Shown here: positions 8,043-17,375 of the stretch, piece after piece
How positions within the stretch are numbered: position 1 is the first letter of the stretch
How the letters are laid out: the number at the start of each line of letters is the position of its first letter
Assembly (NCBI GenBank): GCA_947501005.1
Contig: CANMTU010000001.1
Coordinates: 2,655,407 to 2,719,406, forward strand
DNA: 64,000 nt
From: an uncultured Erythrobacter sp.
GTDB lineage: Bacteria > Pseudomonadota > Alphaproteobacteria > Sphingomonadales > Sphingomonadaceae
Direction of reading: 5' to 3'
Program-made: the position numbers and the translations under genes
Notes under the pieces: model-generated
Told to the model about the DNA's origin: nothing
What the model saw: the letters and a program-made list of their open reading frames with translations, nothing else
Database searches by the model: none

Positions 8043-10739
8043 ATGGCGGCGGATTGGGCAGATGCGATGGAAAGGGCGCGGCAGTTCGCGCCCTACCTCG
8101 CCCGCAATCTCGAACGGTTTCCCGAGCTTGCCGCCCTGCTTGCGAGCGGAGCGGGCGACGAGGCGCTACGCCTCGCCAAGCATGCCGGTGACGGCGCGCC
8201 CGATGCGATGCGCGCCCTGCGGCTGGAAAAGAACGCCCTCGCGCTCGTGCTCGGCATCGGCGATCTTGCCGGCTTCTTCCCGCTCGACACGGTCATGCGC
8301 GAGCTCTCGGTGTTCGCCGACCGGGCGCTGCACCGGGCGATCGAGACGGCGATCGCCCGCCGGGTGCCCGATGCCGGGGCCAACGGTTTCATCGCCCTGG
8401 CGCTGGGCAAGCACGGGGCGGGGGAACTCAATTACAGCTCCGACATCGACCCCATCCTGCTCTACGATCCTGACCGGCTCGCCCGGCGGGAGCGGGACGA
8501 GCCGGGCGCGGCGGCGCAGCGTTACGCCCGCGAGGCGGTCCGCACCCTGACCGACGTGACGGCGGACGGATACGTCTTCCGCGTCGACCTGCGGCTGCGC
8601 CCCGCAAGCGAGATCAGCCCGCCCGCCATCCCCCTGGGCGGCGCGATCACCCATTACGAAAGCTCGGCCCTGGCGTGGGAACGCGCCGCCTTCATCCGCG
8701 CGCGCGCCTGCGCGGGAGATATCGCCGCGGGCGAAACCTTCCTCGACCATATCCGCCCTTTCGTGTGGCGCCGCAGCCTCGATTTCGGCGCGATCGACGA
8801 GGTGCGCCGCCTCACCCACCGCATCCGCGAGAAAACCGCCGGGCCGCGCGTGCCCGAACCGGGCTACGACCTGAAACTGGGGCGCGGCGGGATTCGCGAG
8901 GTCGAATTCTTCGCCCAGACGCATCAGCTGATCCATGGCGGGCGCGACCGCAGCCTGCGCCGCCGCGGGACGCGGGCGACGCTCGATGCGCTGGCCGCCT
9001 CGGGCCGGATCGAGAGCGGGACGGCCGAAGCGCTGGGCGCGAGTTACGACGGGTTGCGGGTGATCGAACACCGCCTGCAGATGGTCAACGACCGCCAGAC
9101 CCACGCCCTGCCGGCGGGCGCTGCGCTCGACACCGTCGCCCGCCTGCACGGCCTCGCCGACGGGGCGGCGCTGGTCGCGCATGTCCGCTGCCTCGCCGCG
9201 CCGGTTGCCGATGCCTATGACGCGCTGCTCGACGAGGATCGTATTTCGGTCGCGCGGAGCGCCCCGCATATCGCGGCGGACGAAACCCCGCCGGACGCCC
9301 CGCTCGCTCCCGAACTCAATGCGCGGATCGATCGCTGGACCGATGGCCGCTACCAACCGCTGCGCAGCCCCGCCGCCATTGCCGCGTTCGAAAGCGTGCG
9401 GCCACAACTCGAAACCGCGCTTGCCCGGTCGAGCGATCCGGCGCGCGCCATCACCCGGTGGGAGACGCTGCTGTCGCGCACGTCGTCAGCCATCAACCTG
9501 TTTCGCCTGCTGGAGGCGCGGCCCGGCCTGTTCCAGTTGGTGGTCGACATCCTCACCCTTTCCGCCCCGCTGGCGGACGCGCTGGCGCGGCGGCCCGAAC
9601 TGCTCGACACGCTGATCGATCGCAGCGCCCTCGACCTGCCCGGCGATGTCGAGAGCCTGATGGCGCGCATGCAGCAGCGCGAGCGCGGCGATACCTACGA
9701 GGACGGGCTCGACCGGATCCGCATCGTGACTGCGGAAACGCGCTTCGCCCTCGGGGTGCAATTGCTGGAACGGGCGCACGATCCGCTGGCCATAGGGCGG
9801 GCGCTGTCGCGCGTGGCGGAGGCGGCGCTCGGCGCGGCGCAGGCGGCGGCGGCGGACGAGTTCGCGCAGCGCCATGGCCGGATCGCGGGCACCGCCCTGC
9901 TGGTCCTCGGCCTCGGCCGGCTGGGTGGCGGCATGCTCACCCATGCCTCCGACCTCGACGTGATCTACCTGTTCGCCGGCCCCCATACCGGCGAATCGGA
10001 TGGGGAGCGGCCGCTGGGCGCGACGCTCTATTTCAATCGCCTCGCCCAGCGGGTGAGCGCGGCCCTCTCGGTGCCGACTGCGGAAGGCGCGCTGTACGAG
10101 GTCGATACCAGGCTGCGGCCCCAAGGCGCGCAGGGTCCGCTGGCCGTCAGCGTCGAAAGCTTCGAACGCTATCAACGCGAGGATGCCTGGACGTGGGAGC
10201 ATATGGCCCTGACTCGCGGCCGGCCCCTGACCGGCCCGGTAGAGGACCGCGCGGCTCTGTCCGCCCGGATCGACGCGATCCTGCGGGCCCCGCGCGACGG
10301 CGACGAACTGTTGCAAGCGGTGCAGGACATGCGCGGCGAGATGGCGCGGCACAAGCTGCCGCAAGGACCGCTCGACGCCAAGCTGATGCGCGGCGGGCTG
10401 GTCGATCTGGAATTCCTGATCCACGCGGTGCAATTGCGTAACCGGGCCGCGCTGGTCGCCGATCTGGGCGATGCGATCGCGGCGCTTGCCGAACGCGGCC
10501 TGCTGCCGGGCGCGCTGGGCGAGGCGCACGACTTGATGACCCGGCTGCTCGTCTCTACCCGCCTGCTTGCGCCCGACCTGCAACCGCCGGGCGATTATGC
10601 CGCCGAATTGCTGGCGCGATTGTGCGGGGCCGAGGATTTCGCCGCCCTCATGGCCGCGTTCGGCGCCGCGCGGCAAACCGTCGGCGCGGCATGGCGCACC
10701 GTGTTCGGACAAGACCTGGAACTGGAACCACACGAATGA
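8043..10739 (+). CDS. glnE: Bifunctional glutamine synthetase adenylyltransferase/adenylyl-removing enzyme
   Basis: Controls glutamine synthetase by adding and removing AMP in response to PII, linking nitrogen status to assimilation. The 898-residue protein has two nucleotidyltransferase halves. The N-terminal removing half carries KHGAGELNYSSDIDPIL at about residues 122-138. The C-terminal adenylylating half carries GLGRLGGGMLTHASDLDVIYL. Both keep the SDxD metal ligands. The ATG at 8043 is preferred to an upstream TTG at 8007, which would crowd the galU stop. The stop overlaps the bcp start (ATGA). Confidence 0.96.
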   Translation: MAADWADAMERARQFAPYLARNLERFPELAALLASGAGDEALRLAKHAGDGAPDAMRALRLEKNALALVLGIGDLAGFFPLDTVMRELSVFADRALHRAIETAIARRVPDAGANGFIALALGKHGAGELNYSSDIDPILLYDPDRLARRERDEPGAAAQRYAREAVRTLTDVTADGYVFRVDLRLRPASEISPPAIPLGGAITHYESSALAWERAAFIRARACAGDIAAGETFLDHIRPFVWRRSLDFGAIDEVRRLTHRIREKTAGPRVPEPGYDLKLGRGGIREVEFFAQTHQLIHGGRDRSLRRRGTRATLDALAASGRIESGTAEALGASYDGLRVIEHRLQMVNDRQTHALPAGAALDTVARLHGLADGAALVAHVRCLAAPVADAYDALLDEDRISVARSAPHIAADETPPDAPLAPELNARIDRWTDGRYQPLRSPAAIAAFESVRPQLETALARSSDPARAITRWETLLSRTSSAINLFRLLEARPGLFQLVVDILTLSAPLADALARRPELLDTLIDRSALDLPGDVESLMARMQQRERGDTYEDGLDRIRIVTAETRFALGVQLLERAHDPLAIGRALSRVAEAALGAAQAAAADEFAQRHGRIAGTALLVLGLGRLGGGMLTHASDLDVIYLFAGPHTGESDGERPLGATLYFNRLAQRVSAALSVPTAEGALYEVDTRLRPQGAQGPLAVSVESFERYQREDAWTWEHMALTRGRPLTGPVEDRAALSARIDAILRAPRDGDELLQAVQDMRGEMARHKLPQGPLDAKLMRGGLVDLEFLIHAVQLRNRAALVADLGDAIAALAERGLLPGALGEAHDLMTRLLVSTRLLAPDLQPPGDYAAELLARLCGAEDFAALMAAFGAARQTVGAAWRTVFGQDLELEPHE

Positions 10740-11224
10740 CCGATGCCGACGAAGCCGGCGCCTACCGGGCCGGAGACGCCTTTCCCGAGTTCGCACTGGA
10801 AACGCCGGACGGCGGAACCCTGACGAAGAGCGACCTTGCCGGGCGCAAGGCCGTCATCTTCTTCTATCCCAAGGACAACACGCCCGGCTGCACGAGCGAG
10901 GCAATAGATTTCACCTCGCTCAAGCCCGAATTCGCCGAACTGGGGGTCGCGCTGCTGGGGGTGAGCAAGGATTCGCCGCAGAAGCATCGCAATTTCATCG
11001 CCAAGCATGACCTCACAGTCGATCTCGCCACCGATGCACAGGAGGGCGGGCTGTCCGACCGGCTGGGCATCTGGACCGAGAAGCGCAATTACGGCCGCAC
11101 CTATATGGGGATGGTCCGCACCACTTATCTGCTGGATAGCGACGGCACGATCCTCCTCGTCTGGCCCAAAGTGCGGGTGAAGGGCCACGCGGCCCAAGTG
11201 CTGGAGGCCGCGCGCGGGGCATGA
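10736..11224 (+). CDS. bcp: Thioredoxin-dependent peroxiredoxin of the Bcp/PrxQ family, 1-Cys form
   Basis: Peroxiredoxin of 162 residues that reduces hydrogen and organic peroxides in the cytoplasm. The peroxidatic site is FYPKDNTPGCTSEA with Cys52. The resolving cysteine usually five residues later in Bcp is replaced by Ile57, and the protein has no other cysteine, so it must act as a 1-Cys enzyme with an outside thiol donor. Its ATG overlaps the glnE stop, and its own stop overlaps the next gene, forming a translationally coupled trio. Confidence 0.93.
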   Translation: MTDADEAGAYRAGDAFPEFALETPDGGTLTKSDLAGRKAVIFFYPKDNTPGCTSEAIDFTSLKPEFAELGVALLGVSKDSPQKHRNFIAKHDLTVDLATDAQEGGLSDRLGIWTEKRNYGRTYMGMVRTTYLLDSDGTILLVWPKVRVKGHAAQVLEAARGA

Positions 11225-12015
11225 CCGCCCGTTCCCTCTCCCGCGCCATCCGCGACGCCCTGCTGACCGGCGAGGCGAAGGCCAAGGTCTTCGCCGCGCG
11301 CAGCGTGGCGCGCGACTGGCGGCTGGACCGGCTCGCCTTGCGGTTCGACTGCGTCATGCCGGCCCGGCCCGCCTGGCCGGCCGGGCTGCAATTGGCTGCG
11401 CCGCGCGATCTGCCCCGGCGCGGCAAGGGCGGATCGCCGGAGGGCCGGTTGGCCCTGTGGCATGCGCTGGCCCATATCGAGTTCGTCGCCATCGATCTCG
11501 CGCTCGACATGGCGGGGCGATTCGGTGCGGAAGCCGGGCCCGGTTTCGTCGCCGATTTCCTTTCGGTCGCGGCGGACGAGGCGATGCATTTCGCCCTGCT
11601 CGAACGCAAGCTGCGGTCCCTTGGTTCGCATTACGGCGCCTTGCCGGTGCATGACGGCTTGTGGAGCGCGGCGCGCGATACGGCGCACGATCTGCGCGCG
11701 CGGCTCGCCATCGTGCCGATGGTTCTTGAAGCCCGGGGGCTGGACGTGACGTCCGCCACGCTCGCCCGGGTAAGGCAGCAGGGCGACGCGGACGGCGCCC
11801 GCATCCTGCAACGAATCCTCGATGACGAGATTCGCCATGTCCGGATCGGAACGCGGCACTTCCACGAGGCGTGCGCCAGCGAAGATGAATGCCCTGAAAG
11901 ATTATGGCAGGATTTGGTCGCGCGGCACTTTTCGGGGGCGCTGAAGGGTCCGTTCAACGACTCGGCGCGGGAGTTGGCCGGTTTGCCGCGCAGTTTCTAC
12001 GCAGGTATTGTTTGA
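11221..12015 (+). CDS. DUF455 ferritin-like domain protein
   Basis: A 264-residue helical protein of the DUF455 family, which has a ferritin-like four-helix bundle with carboxylate/His metal ligands. Visible ligand motifs are HALAHIEFVAIDLALD (about residues 81-96), ADEAMHFALLE (about 119-129), LEARGLDVT and DDEIRHV. These match a di-iron or di-manganese site. The reaction is unknown. Overlap with bcp by ATGA suggests coupled translation and perhaps a shared redox or oxidative-stress context; that link is inference. Confidence 0.88.
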   Translation: MTARSLSRAIRDALLTGEAKAKVFAARSVARDWRLDRLALRFDCVMPARPAWPAGLQLAAPRDLPRRGKGGSPEGRLALWHALAHIEFVAIDLALDMAGRFGAEAGPGFVADFLSVAADEAMHFALLERKLRSLGSHYGALPVHDGLWSAARDTAHDLRARLAIVPMVLEARGLDVTSATLARVRQQGDADGARILQRILDDEIRHVRIGTRHFHEACASEDECPERLWQDLVARHFSGALKGPFNDSARELAGLPRSFYAGIV

Positions 12016-12153
12016 TTTACCATTTCCCCGTCTAACCAAACTCACGACATGCCGGGGGGTTCCGGTTAGAGTGAAAAACGTTGGGCGGTCCAATCGGGAA
12101 CGGCCGCCCAACCATCAGAAGCGCGGGAAACCGCGCGGTTTGGACGGGAATTT

Positions 12154-12825
12154 ATGGTTACGAAGCGCACCTCGCTGACCCTTGCGGCGATCACGGCCAC
12201 CTTCGCCATCGCAGCGGCTCCGGCGCATGCCGAAGACGGCCCCGGCGCGGCGACGGCCACCGCCGCGGCCGGCGCGATCGACTTGTCGAAGGTCGCGGAA
12301 AGCCAGGCTCCGGGCGACGATGCGCAGTTCCAGGAATTGTTCGCCCGCTGGGAAAACCCGGCCAAGCCGACGGTCCTGACCGGTCCGATCGTCACCGTGC
12401 CGTCGCGCATGCCGGTCGAACATGCCCGCCTCAGCAGCGATTACGGCACCCGCACCCACCCGGTGCTCGGCCGGCGGATGGGCCACAAGGGCATCGATCT
12501 TGCCGCCCCCACCGGCACGCCGATCTATGCGACGGCCGACGGCACGGTCAGCCGCGCCGGCCCGTATTCGAGCTACGGCAATTATGTCGCCATCGAACAT
12601 GGCGGCAAGATCCAGACCCGCTATGCCCATATGTCGCGCATTGCCGTCGCGGCCGGCACCAAGGTCAAGAAGGGCGAGCTGATCGGCTATGTCGGTTCGA
12701 CCGGCCGCTCCACCGGCCCGCACCTGCACTACGAAGTGCGGGTCGACGGCGAGGCGGTGAACCCGGTTCCCTACATGATCGAATCGCAGGCGCAGCAGGC
12801 CTTCGCGATGGCGACCGGCGAGTAA
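12154..12825 (+). CDS. M23 family (LytM-type) metallopeptidase
   Basis: Exported peptidoglycan endopeptidase of 223 residues. A signal peptide ends near AAAPAHA at about residue 24. The catalytic domain begins around residue 90 with RLSSDYGTRTHPVLG. HKGIDLAAP gives the HxxxD zinc ligands and GPHLHYEVRVDG gives the HxH pair, so it looks active. No LysM or SH3 wall-binding domain is visible. A strong terminator follows, so it probably ends a transcription unit; its own promoter would be in the 138-bp gap after the DUF455 gene. Confidence 0.93.
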   Translation: MVTKRTSLTLAAITATFAIAAAPAHAEDGPGAATATAAAGAIDLSKVAESQAPGDDAQFQELFARWENPAKPTVLTGPIVTVPSRMPVEHARLSSDYGTRTHPVLGRRMGHKGIDLAAPTGTPIYATADGTVSRAGPYSSYGNYVAIEHGGKIQTRYAHMSRIAVAAGTKVKKGELIGYVGSTGRSTGPHLHYEVRVDGEAVNPVPYMIESQAQQAFAMATGE

Positions 12826-12863
12826 GCCACGCCGCCCCACGGGGGCATCAGACAGGTTCCAAG

Positions 12864-12893
12864 GGCGCCGGGCATCGTTCCGGCGCCTTTTTT
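12864..12893 (+). terminator. Rho-independent terminator after the M23 gene
   Basis: The 8-bp stem GGCGCCGG/CCGGCGCC with an 8-nt loop is followed directly by six T residues. It sits 39 bp after the peptidase stop on the plus strand. Confidence 0.88.
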
Positions 12894-12985
12894 CTTGCCC
12901 GCGCCACCGGTATGCGTAGTCTTTCGCAACCGAACAGCGACCCGAAACGGCCCGCGAACGAGGCCGCCGGGGGGAGAGGCGAAGC

Positions 12986-14536
12986 ATGCATCCGATTACC
13001 CATGCGCGGACGCGCGGCGATCATCCCGCCATCGTGATGGCCGGCAGCGGCGCGGTGATGACCTATGGCGAGATGGACGCCTATGCCAACCGCTTCGCCC
13101 AGTTGATCCGCGCCCGCGGCCTGGCGCGCGGCGATCATGTCGCGGTGCTGATGGAAAACACGGAGGACTATCTCCAGATCGTCTGGGGATCGCAGCGGGC
13201 GGGCACGATGATCGTGCCGATCTCAACCCGGCTGACCGCGCCCGAGATCCGCTACATCCTCGAGGATGCGGATGTGAAGCTGTTGATCGCGACGCGCGCG
13301 TTCGACGATGTGCTGCGCGATATCCGGCAGGCCTGCCCCGGCATCCCGCTGTTGATCGTCGGCGGCTCTGGGGCGGAGGATTACGCCGCCGCGCTGGATG
13401 CGCAGGGCAGCGATCCCATCCCCGACCAGGCGCCGGGCCAGTACATGCTCTATTCCAGCGGCACGACCGGCCGGCCCAAGGGCGTCCGCCCTCCCCCGCC
13501 GGCAAGCGACGATATCCTTGCGACCAATCCGCTGGTCGGGCTGGCGGTGATGGGGGCGGGCTGGCCGACGGACGGGTCGATGGTCTATCTCTCGCCCGCG
13601 CCGCTCTATCACGCCGCGCCGCTGGGCTGGTGCACCACTGCGCATCGCCTGGGCGCGACGGTGGTGGTGATGGAGAAGTTCGATCCCGAGGCCGCGCTGG
13701 CCGCGATCGAGCGCCACCGCGTGACCGACAGCCAGTGGGTGCCGACGCATTTCGTGCGGATGCTCAAGCTCGATCCGGTGCTGCGCACGCGCTATGACCT
13801 GTCGGGCCACCAGCGGGCCATCCATGCCGCCGCGCCCTGCCCCGTGCCGGTCAAGCGCGCGATGATCGACTGGTGGGGGCCGATCATCATCGAATATTAC
13901 GCCGGCTCGGAAGGCATCGGGATGACCCTGATCAAGAGCGAGGACTGGCTCGCCCACCCCGGCAGCGTGGGCCGGGCGATCCACGGCACGCTCCATGTCT
14001 GCGGCCCCGATGGCGAGGAATTGCCGCCGGGCGAGGACGGGCTGCTGTTCTTCGAGAACGATACGATCCCCACCTATCACAACGATCCGGCGAAGACCGC
14101 CGATGCCATGCACCCGAAGGGCTGGATGACGCTGGGCGATATCGGCCATCTGGATGATGACGGCTATCTCTATCTCACCGACCGCAAGAGCCACATGATC
14201 ATCTCCGGCGGGGTGAACATCTACCCGCAGGAAATCGAGAATCTGCTGGTCGCGCATGAGAAGGTGATGGATGCCGCCGTGATCGGCGCGCCCTGCCCCG
14301 ATTTCGGCGAGAAGGTGGTCGCCGTGGTGCAGCCGGTCGACATGGCCGATGCCGGTGCGGGGCTGGAGGCGGAACTGCGCGCCTATCTCGCGCCCGAACT
14401 CGCGCGGATCAAGATGCCGAAACTGTTCGACTTCCGCCCCGAATTGCCGCGCGAGGCGAACGGCAAGCTCTACAAGCGCGAGTTGCGCGACGAATATACG
14501 CGCCGCGCCGAAGAAGCGACCAAACGAACCGTGTAA
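12986..14536 (+). CDS. AMP-binding acyl-CoA synthetase
   Basis: ANL-superfamily ligase of 516 residues that would activate a carboxylic acid via an acyl-adenylate and form its CoA thioester. The P-loop is YSSGTTGRPKGV at about residues 155-166. The A5 region YYAGSEGIG and A7 region WMTLGDIGHLDDDGYLYLTDRKS are present. The catalytic lysine lies in REANGKLYKRELR near the C-terminus. Substrate cannot be told; the closest type in memory is the fatty-acid or steroid side-chain CoA ligases (FadD-like). A GGGGAGAGG ribosome-binding site precedes the ATG. It stands alone between terminators. Confidence 0.9.
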   Translation: MHPITHARTRGDHPAIVMAGSGAVMTYGEMDAYANRFAQLIRARGLARGDHVAVLMENTEDYLQIVWGSQRAGTMIVPISTRLTAPEIRYILEDADVKLLIATRAFDDVLRDIRQACPGIPLLIVGGSGAEDYAAALDAQGSDPIPDQAPGQYMLYSSGTTGRPKGVRPPPPASDDILATNPLVGLAVMGAGWPTDGSMVYLSPAPLYHAAPLGWCTTAHRLGATVVVMEKFDPEAALAAIERHRVTDSQWVPTHFVRMLKLDPVLRTRYDLSGHQRAIHAAAPCPVPVKRAMIDWWGPIIIEYYAGSEGIGMTLIKSEDWLAHPGSVGRAIHGTLHVCGPDGEELPPGEDGLLFFENDTIPTYHNDPAKTADAMHPKGWMTLGDIGHLDDDGYLYLTDRKSHMIISGGVNIYPQEIENLLVAHEKVMDAAVIGAPCPDFGEKVVAVVQPVDMADAGAGLEAELRAYLAPELARIKMPKLFDFRPELPREANGKLYKRELRDEYTRRAEEATKRTV

Positions 14537-14568
14537 CAACGCGCGAAAAGCCTGCCTCACTCTTCGCC

Positions 14569-14594
14569 AATCGGCGGTTTCGCTGCCGATTTTC
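14569..14594 (+). terminator. Probable terminator after the acyl-CoA synthetase
   Basis: A 7-bp stem AATCGGC/GCCGATT with a 9-nt loop runs into a short T-run. It starts 33 bp after the stop codon. The stem is short, so the call is moderate. Confidence 0.45.
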
Positions 14595-14738
14595 CTACCC
14601 GTATCGCCGCCTTTCTGCTAGGTGAACCACATGGTTACAACAGCAGGACGATACGCTTTCGGCTCCGGCTGACAGCGCGTCTTTCCGCATCCGGGGTGCC
14701 CGTTTCGGGAACATCGGTATCGGAAAGAAGGGGGGCGC

Positions 14739-15365
14739 ATGACTTTACTCGAACCGTACAACATGCCGTTCGCCATCGCGCTCGGCCTGATGCTGGTGCT
14801 GTTCGTGATCCAGCTGCTCGGCTTTCTCGATATCGACCTAGATCTCGATACCGATGCCGATGCAGAGATTTCGGCCGGGCCGATCGAGGGGCTGCTGACG
14901 CTGCTCGGGCTGGGGCGGATACCGCTCACCGTGTGGCTGGTGATCTTCCTCCTGCTGTTCGCCGGGATCGGGGTGGGCGTGCAGGAATTCGCCGCGAATT
15001 TGACCGGCGGCCCGCTCGATGCCTGGCTCGCCGGGCTGATCGCCGCCGGCGCGGCGGTGCCGGTGACGGGCGTTCTCGCCCGCCCGGTCGGCCGCATCCT
15101 GCCGCAGGACGAGACCACCGCCGTCAGCACCGAAACCCTGCTTGGCCGCCGGGCGCGGATTACCGAGGGCGTGGCGCGCAACGGTTCGCCCGCCCGGGCG
15201 CAGGTGCGCGACGTGCACGGACAAAGCCATTACGTGATGGTCGAACCGCATGAGGAAGCATCCGAATTCCACGCTGGTGACGAAATCATCCTCGTCCGGC
15301 GCGAAAGTAACACGTTCTTTGCGACCGCGCTGGCAGAGCGCCGCCTGTCGCCGCTGAAGAATTGA
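14739..15365 (+). CDS. YqiJ-like (DUF1449/NfeD-type OB-fold) membrane protein
   Basis: A 208-residue inner-membrane protein with hydrophobic helices at about residues 12-30, 62-82 and 92-112. An OB-fold domain at about 125-195 contains LLGRRARITEGVARNGSPARAQV. This is the pattern of YqiJ/NfeD proteins that pair with flotillins. The flotillin gene starts 26 nt downstream on the same strand, as in the E. coli yqiJ-yqiK unit. It probably helps assemble or anchor flotillin membrane domains. A strong GAAAGAAGGGGGG site precedes the ATG. Confidence 0.85.
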   Translation: MTLLEPYNMPFAIALGLMLVLFVIQLLGFLDIDLDLDTDADAEISAGPIEGLLTLLGLGRIPLTVWLVIFLLLFAGIGVGVQEFAANLTGGPLDAWLAGLIAAGAAVPVTGVLARPVGRILPQDETTAVSTETLLGRRARITEGVARNGSPARAQVRDVHGQSHYVMVEPHEEASEFHAGDEIILVRRESNTFFATALAERRLSPLKN

Positions 15366-15391
15366 AATTCGGGATTTGAGGGAGAGGGATC

Positions 15392-17167
15392 ATGGATATT
15401 CTGTCTAACGGCCTGGTGCTGATCGTCGCGGCGTTCGTCGCGCTGATCGCAATCGGCCTGTTCATCGCAAAGCTCTATCGCCGTGCCGCCAAGGAAACCG
15501 CCTTCGTGCGCACCGGCGTCGGCGGCGAGAAGGTGGTGATGAATGGCGGCGCGCTGGTGCTGCCCGTCTTCCACGAGACCATGCCCGTCAACATGAACAC
15601 GCTGGTGCTCTCGGTCGTGCGCCGCGACGGCGAGGCGCTGATCACGCTCGACCGCCTGCGGATCGACGTGAAAGCGGAATTTTACGTCCGCGTGAAACCC
15701 GATGCCGAGGCGATCGCGATGGCGGCGCAGACGCTGGGCCAGCGGACCATGCAGCCCGAAATGCTGAAAGACCTGGTCGAGGGCAAGTTCGTCGACGCGC
15801 TGCGCAGTGTCGCGGCCGGCATGACGATGAACGAGCTGCACGAGCAGCGCGCCGATTTCGTGCAGAAGGTGCAGCAGGTCTCATCCAACGATCTCGCCAT
15901 GAATGGTCTGGAACTGGAATCGGTCTCGCTCACCGGCCTCGACCAGACGAGTATCGAGCATTTCAACGCCAACAACGCCTTCGACGCCGAGGGCCTCACC
16001 AAGCTGACCGAGCAGATCGAGGCGCGCAAGAAACTGCGCAACGACATCGAGCAGGACACCCGCGTGCAGATGGAAACCAAGAACCTCGAGGCCGACATGC
16101 GCAGCTTCGAGATCAGCCGCGACAACGAATATGCCCGCCTGGAGCAGGAGCGCGAGGTGGAAACCCGCCGCGCCAAACAGGCGTCCGAGATCGCCCGCGA
16201 ACAGGCGGAGCGCAGCCGCGAGGCCGATGCCGCGCGGATCGAGGCGAAGAAGCAGGTCGACGCGCAGCAGATCGAGGCCGACCGGCTGGTGGAAGAGGCC
16301 CGGATCGACCAGATGCGCGCGCTCGAGATCGCCCGACAGGAACAGCAGATCGCGGTCCAGAACAAGAGCCGCGAGGAAAGCCAGGCAAAGGCCGAGGCCG
16401 ATGCCGCCCGCGCCAAGGCGGTCGCTGCCGAAGAACAGGTCGCGACCAGCCGTGAGAGTGAGGTGGCCGAGCGGCAGAAGAAGATCGAACTGATCGAAGC
16501 CTCGAAATCGGCCGAGCGCGACGCGATCAAGATCCGCGTCGATGCCGAGGCCGAGCGCGACGCCGCTTCGAACCGCGCCGAAGCCGCCCGGCTGGAAGCG
16601 CAGGGCGAGGCCGAGGCCGAGAAGCTGCGGGCGGAAGCCGCGCGGGTGCGCTTCGAAGTCGAGGCGGCCGGCCAGCGGGCGATCAACGAGGCGGCGAACA
16701 TCCTCTCCTCCGATCAGATCAGCCTGCAGACCAAGCTCGCCTTGCTCAAGGTCCTGCCCGAACTGGTGCGCGAAAGCGCCAAGCCGATGGAGGCCATCGA
16801 ATCGATCAAGATCGTGCAGGTCGACGGCCTCACCAATGGCGGCGGCAAGGGTGCGCCGAACGGTTCCGGCGGTTCGGGTGGCGGATCGGGCAATCTCGCC
16901 ACCGACGCGGTCAGCGCGGCGCTCGCCTACCGCGCGCAGGCGCCGGTGCTGGACGGATTGATGAAGGAACTCGGCCTCGACGGCTCCTCGCTCAACAGCC
17001 TGGTCAAGGGTCCGGCGGAGCAGGCCGGCGGGATGAAGGCGAGCGAACAGCGCGGGGAACCGAAGGAAGGACGCCGTGCGCTCGGCTCGAACGGCAAGGG
17101 CCAGCAACCCTCGGTCGAATACGATCACGACTTCGACGAGGAGGGCGGCGATCCGGCCGACGCCTGA
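15392..17167 (+). CDS. Flotillin family protein (YqiK-like)
   Basis: A 591-residue SPFH/flotillin scaffold protein. It starts with one transmembrane helix (about residues 5-27), followed by an SPFH domain from about 40 to 210 (AKETAFVRTGVGGEKVVMNGG). A very long Ala/Glu/Arg-rich coiled coil spans about 210-430 with repeated REEA- and AEAE-type heptads. The C-terminal 120 residues include a Gly/Ser linker, a predicted helical segment and an acidic tail. Flotillins form oligomeric membrane microdomains. The start has a GGGAGAGGG site. Pairing with the preceding YqiJ-like gene supports the call. Confidence 0.92.
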   Translation: MDILSNGLVLIVAAFVALIAIGLFIAKLYRRAAKETAFVRTGVGGEKVVMNGGALVLPVFHETMPVNMNTLVLSVVRRDGEALITLDRLRIDVKAEFYVRVKPDAEAIAMAAQTLGQRTMQPEMLKDLVEGKFVDALRSVAAGMTMNELHEQRADFVQKVQQVSSNDLAMNGLELESVSLTGLDQTSIEHFNANNAFDAEGLTKLTEQIEARKKLRNDIEQDTRVQMETKNLEADMRSFEISRDNEYARLEQEREVETRRAKQASEIAREQAERSREADAARIEAKKQVDAQQIEADRLVEEARIDQMRALEIARQEQQIAVQNKSREESQAKAEADAARAKAVAAEEQVATSRESEVAERQKKIELIEASKSAERDAIKIRVDAEAERDAASNRAEAARLEAQGEAEAEKLRAEAARVRFEVEAAGQRAINEAANILSSDQISLQTKLALLKVLPELVRESAKPMEAIESIKIVQVDGLTNGGGKGAPNGSGGSGGGSGNLATDAVSAALAYRAQAPVLDGLMKELGLDGSSLNSLVKGPAEQAGGMKASEQRGEPKEGRRALGSNGKGQQPSVEYDHDFDEEGGDPADA

Positions 17168-17233
17168 CCATCCCTGGGGTCAGGCGCACCAAGAGAGAGT
17201 CTTTGTTATCGATCCCGGCGGAACGACCACGAC

Positions 17234-17325
17234 CCGTTCGTATCAAACCTGTCGAAACCCTGTTGTTCCTCTTCCTGCGCTCAGCAGGGGGAAGAACGGC
17301 CCTTCGACAGGCAAAGGGCGAGCGG
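17234..17325. repeat. Palindromic REP-like repeat, copy 1
   Basis: Two arms face each other: CCGTTCG....CCTGTCGAA at 17234-17257 and TTCGACAGGCAAAGGGCGAGCGG ending at 17325, read here as a near inverted complement. The same arm pair recurs at 34402-34479. The family CGACAGGCTCAGGGCGAACGG is, from memory, scattered in sphingomonad genomes between genes. This copy is more diverged than copy 2 and lies between the flotillin and agmatine deiminase genes. Confidence 0.7.
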
Positions 17326-17375
17326 AATTTGGAATCTCATTGATTAAAGTTGCCGTTTTCCCCAACCGCCCCGCC

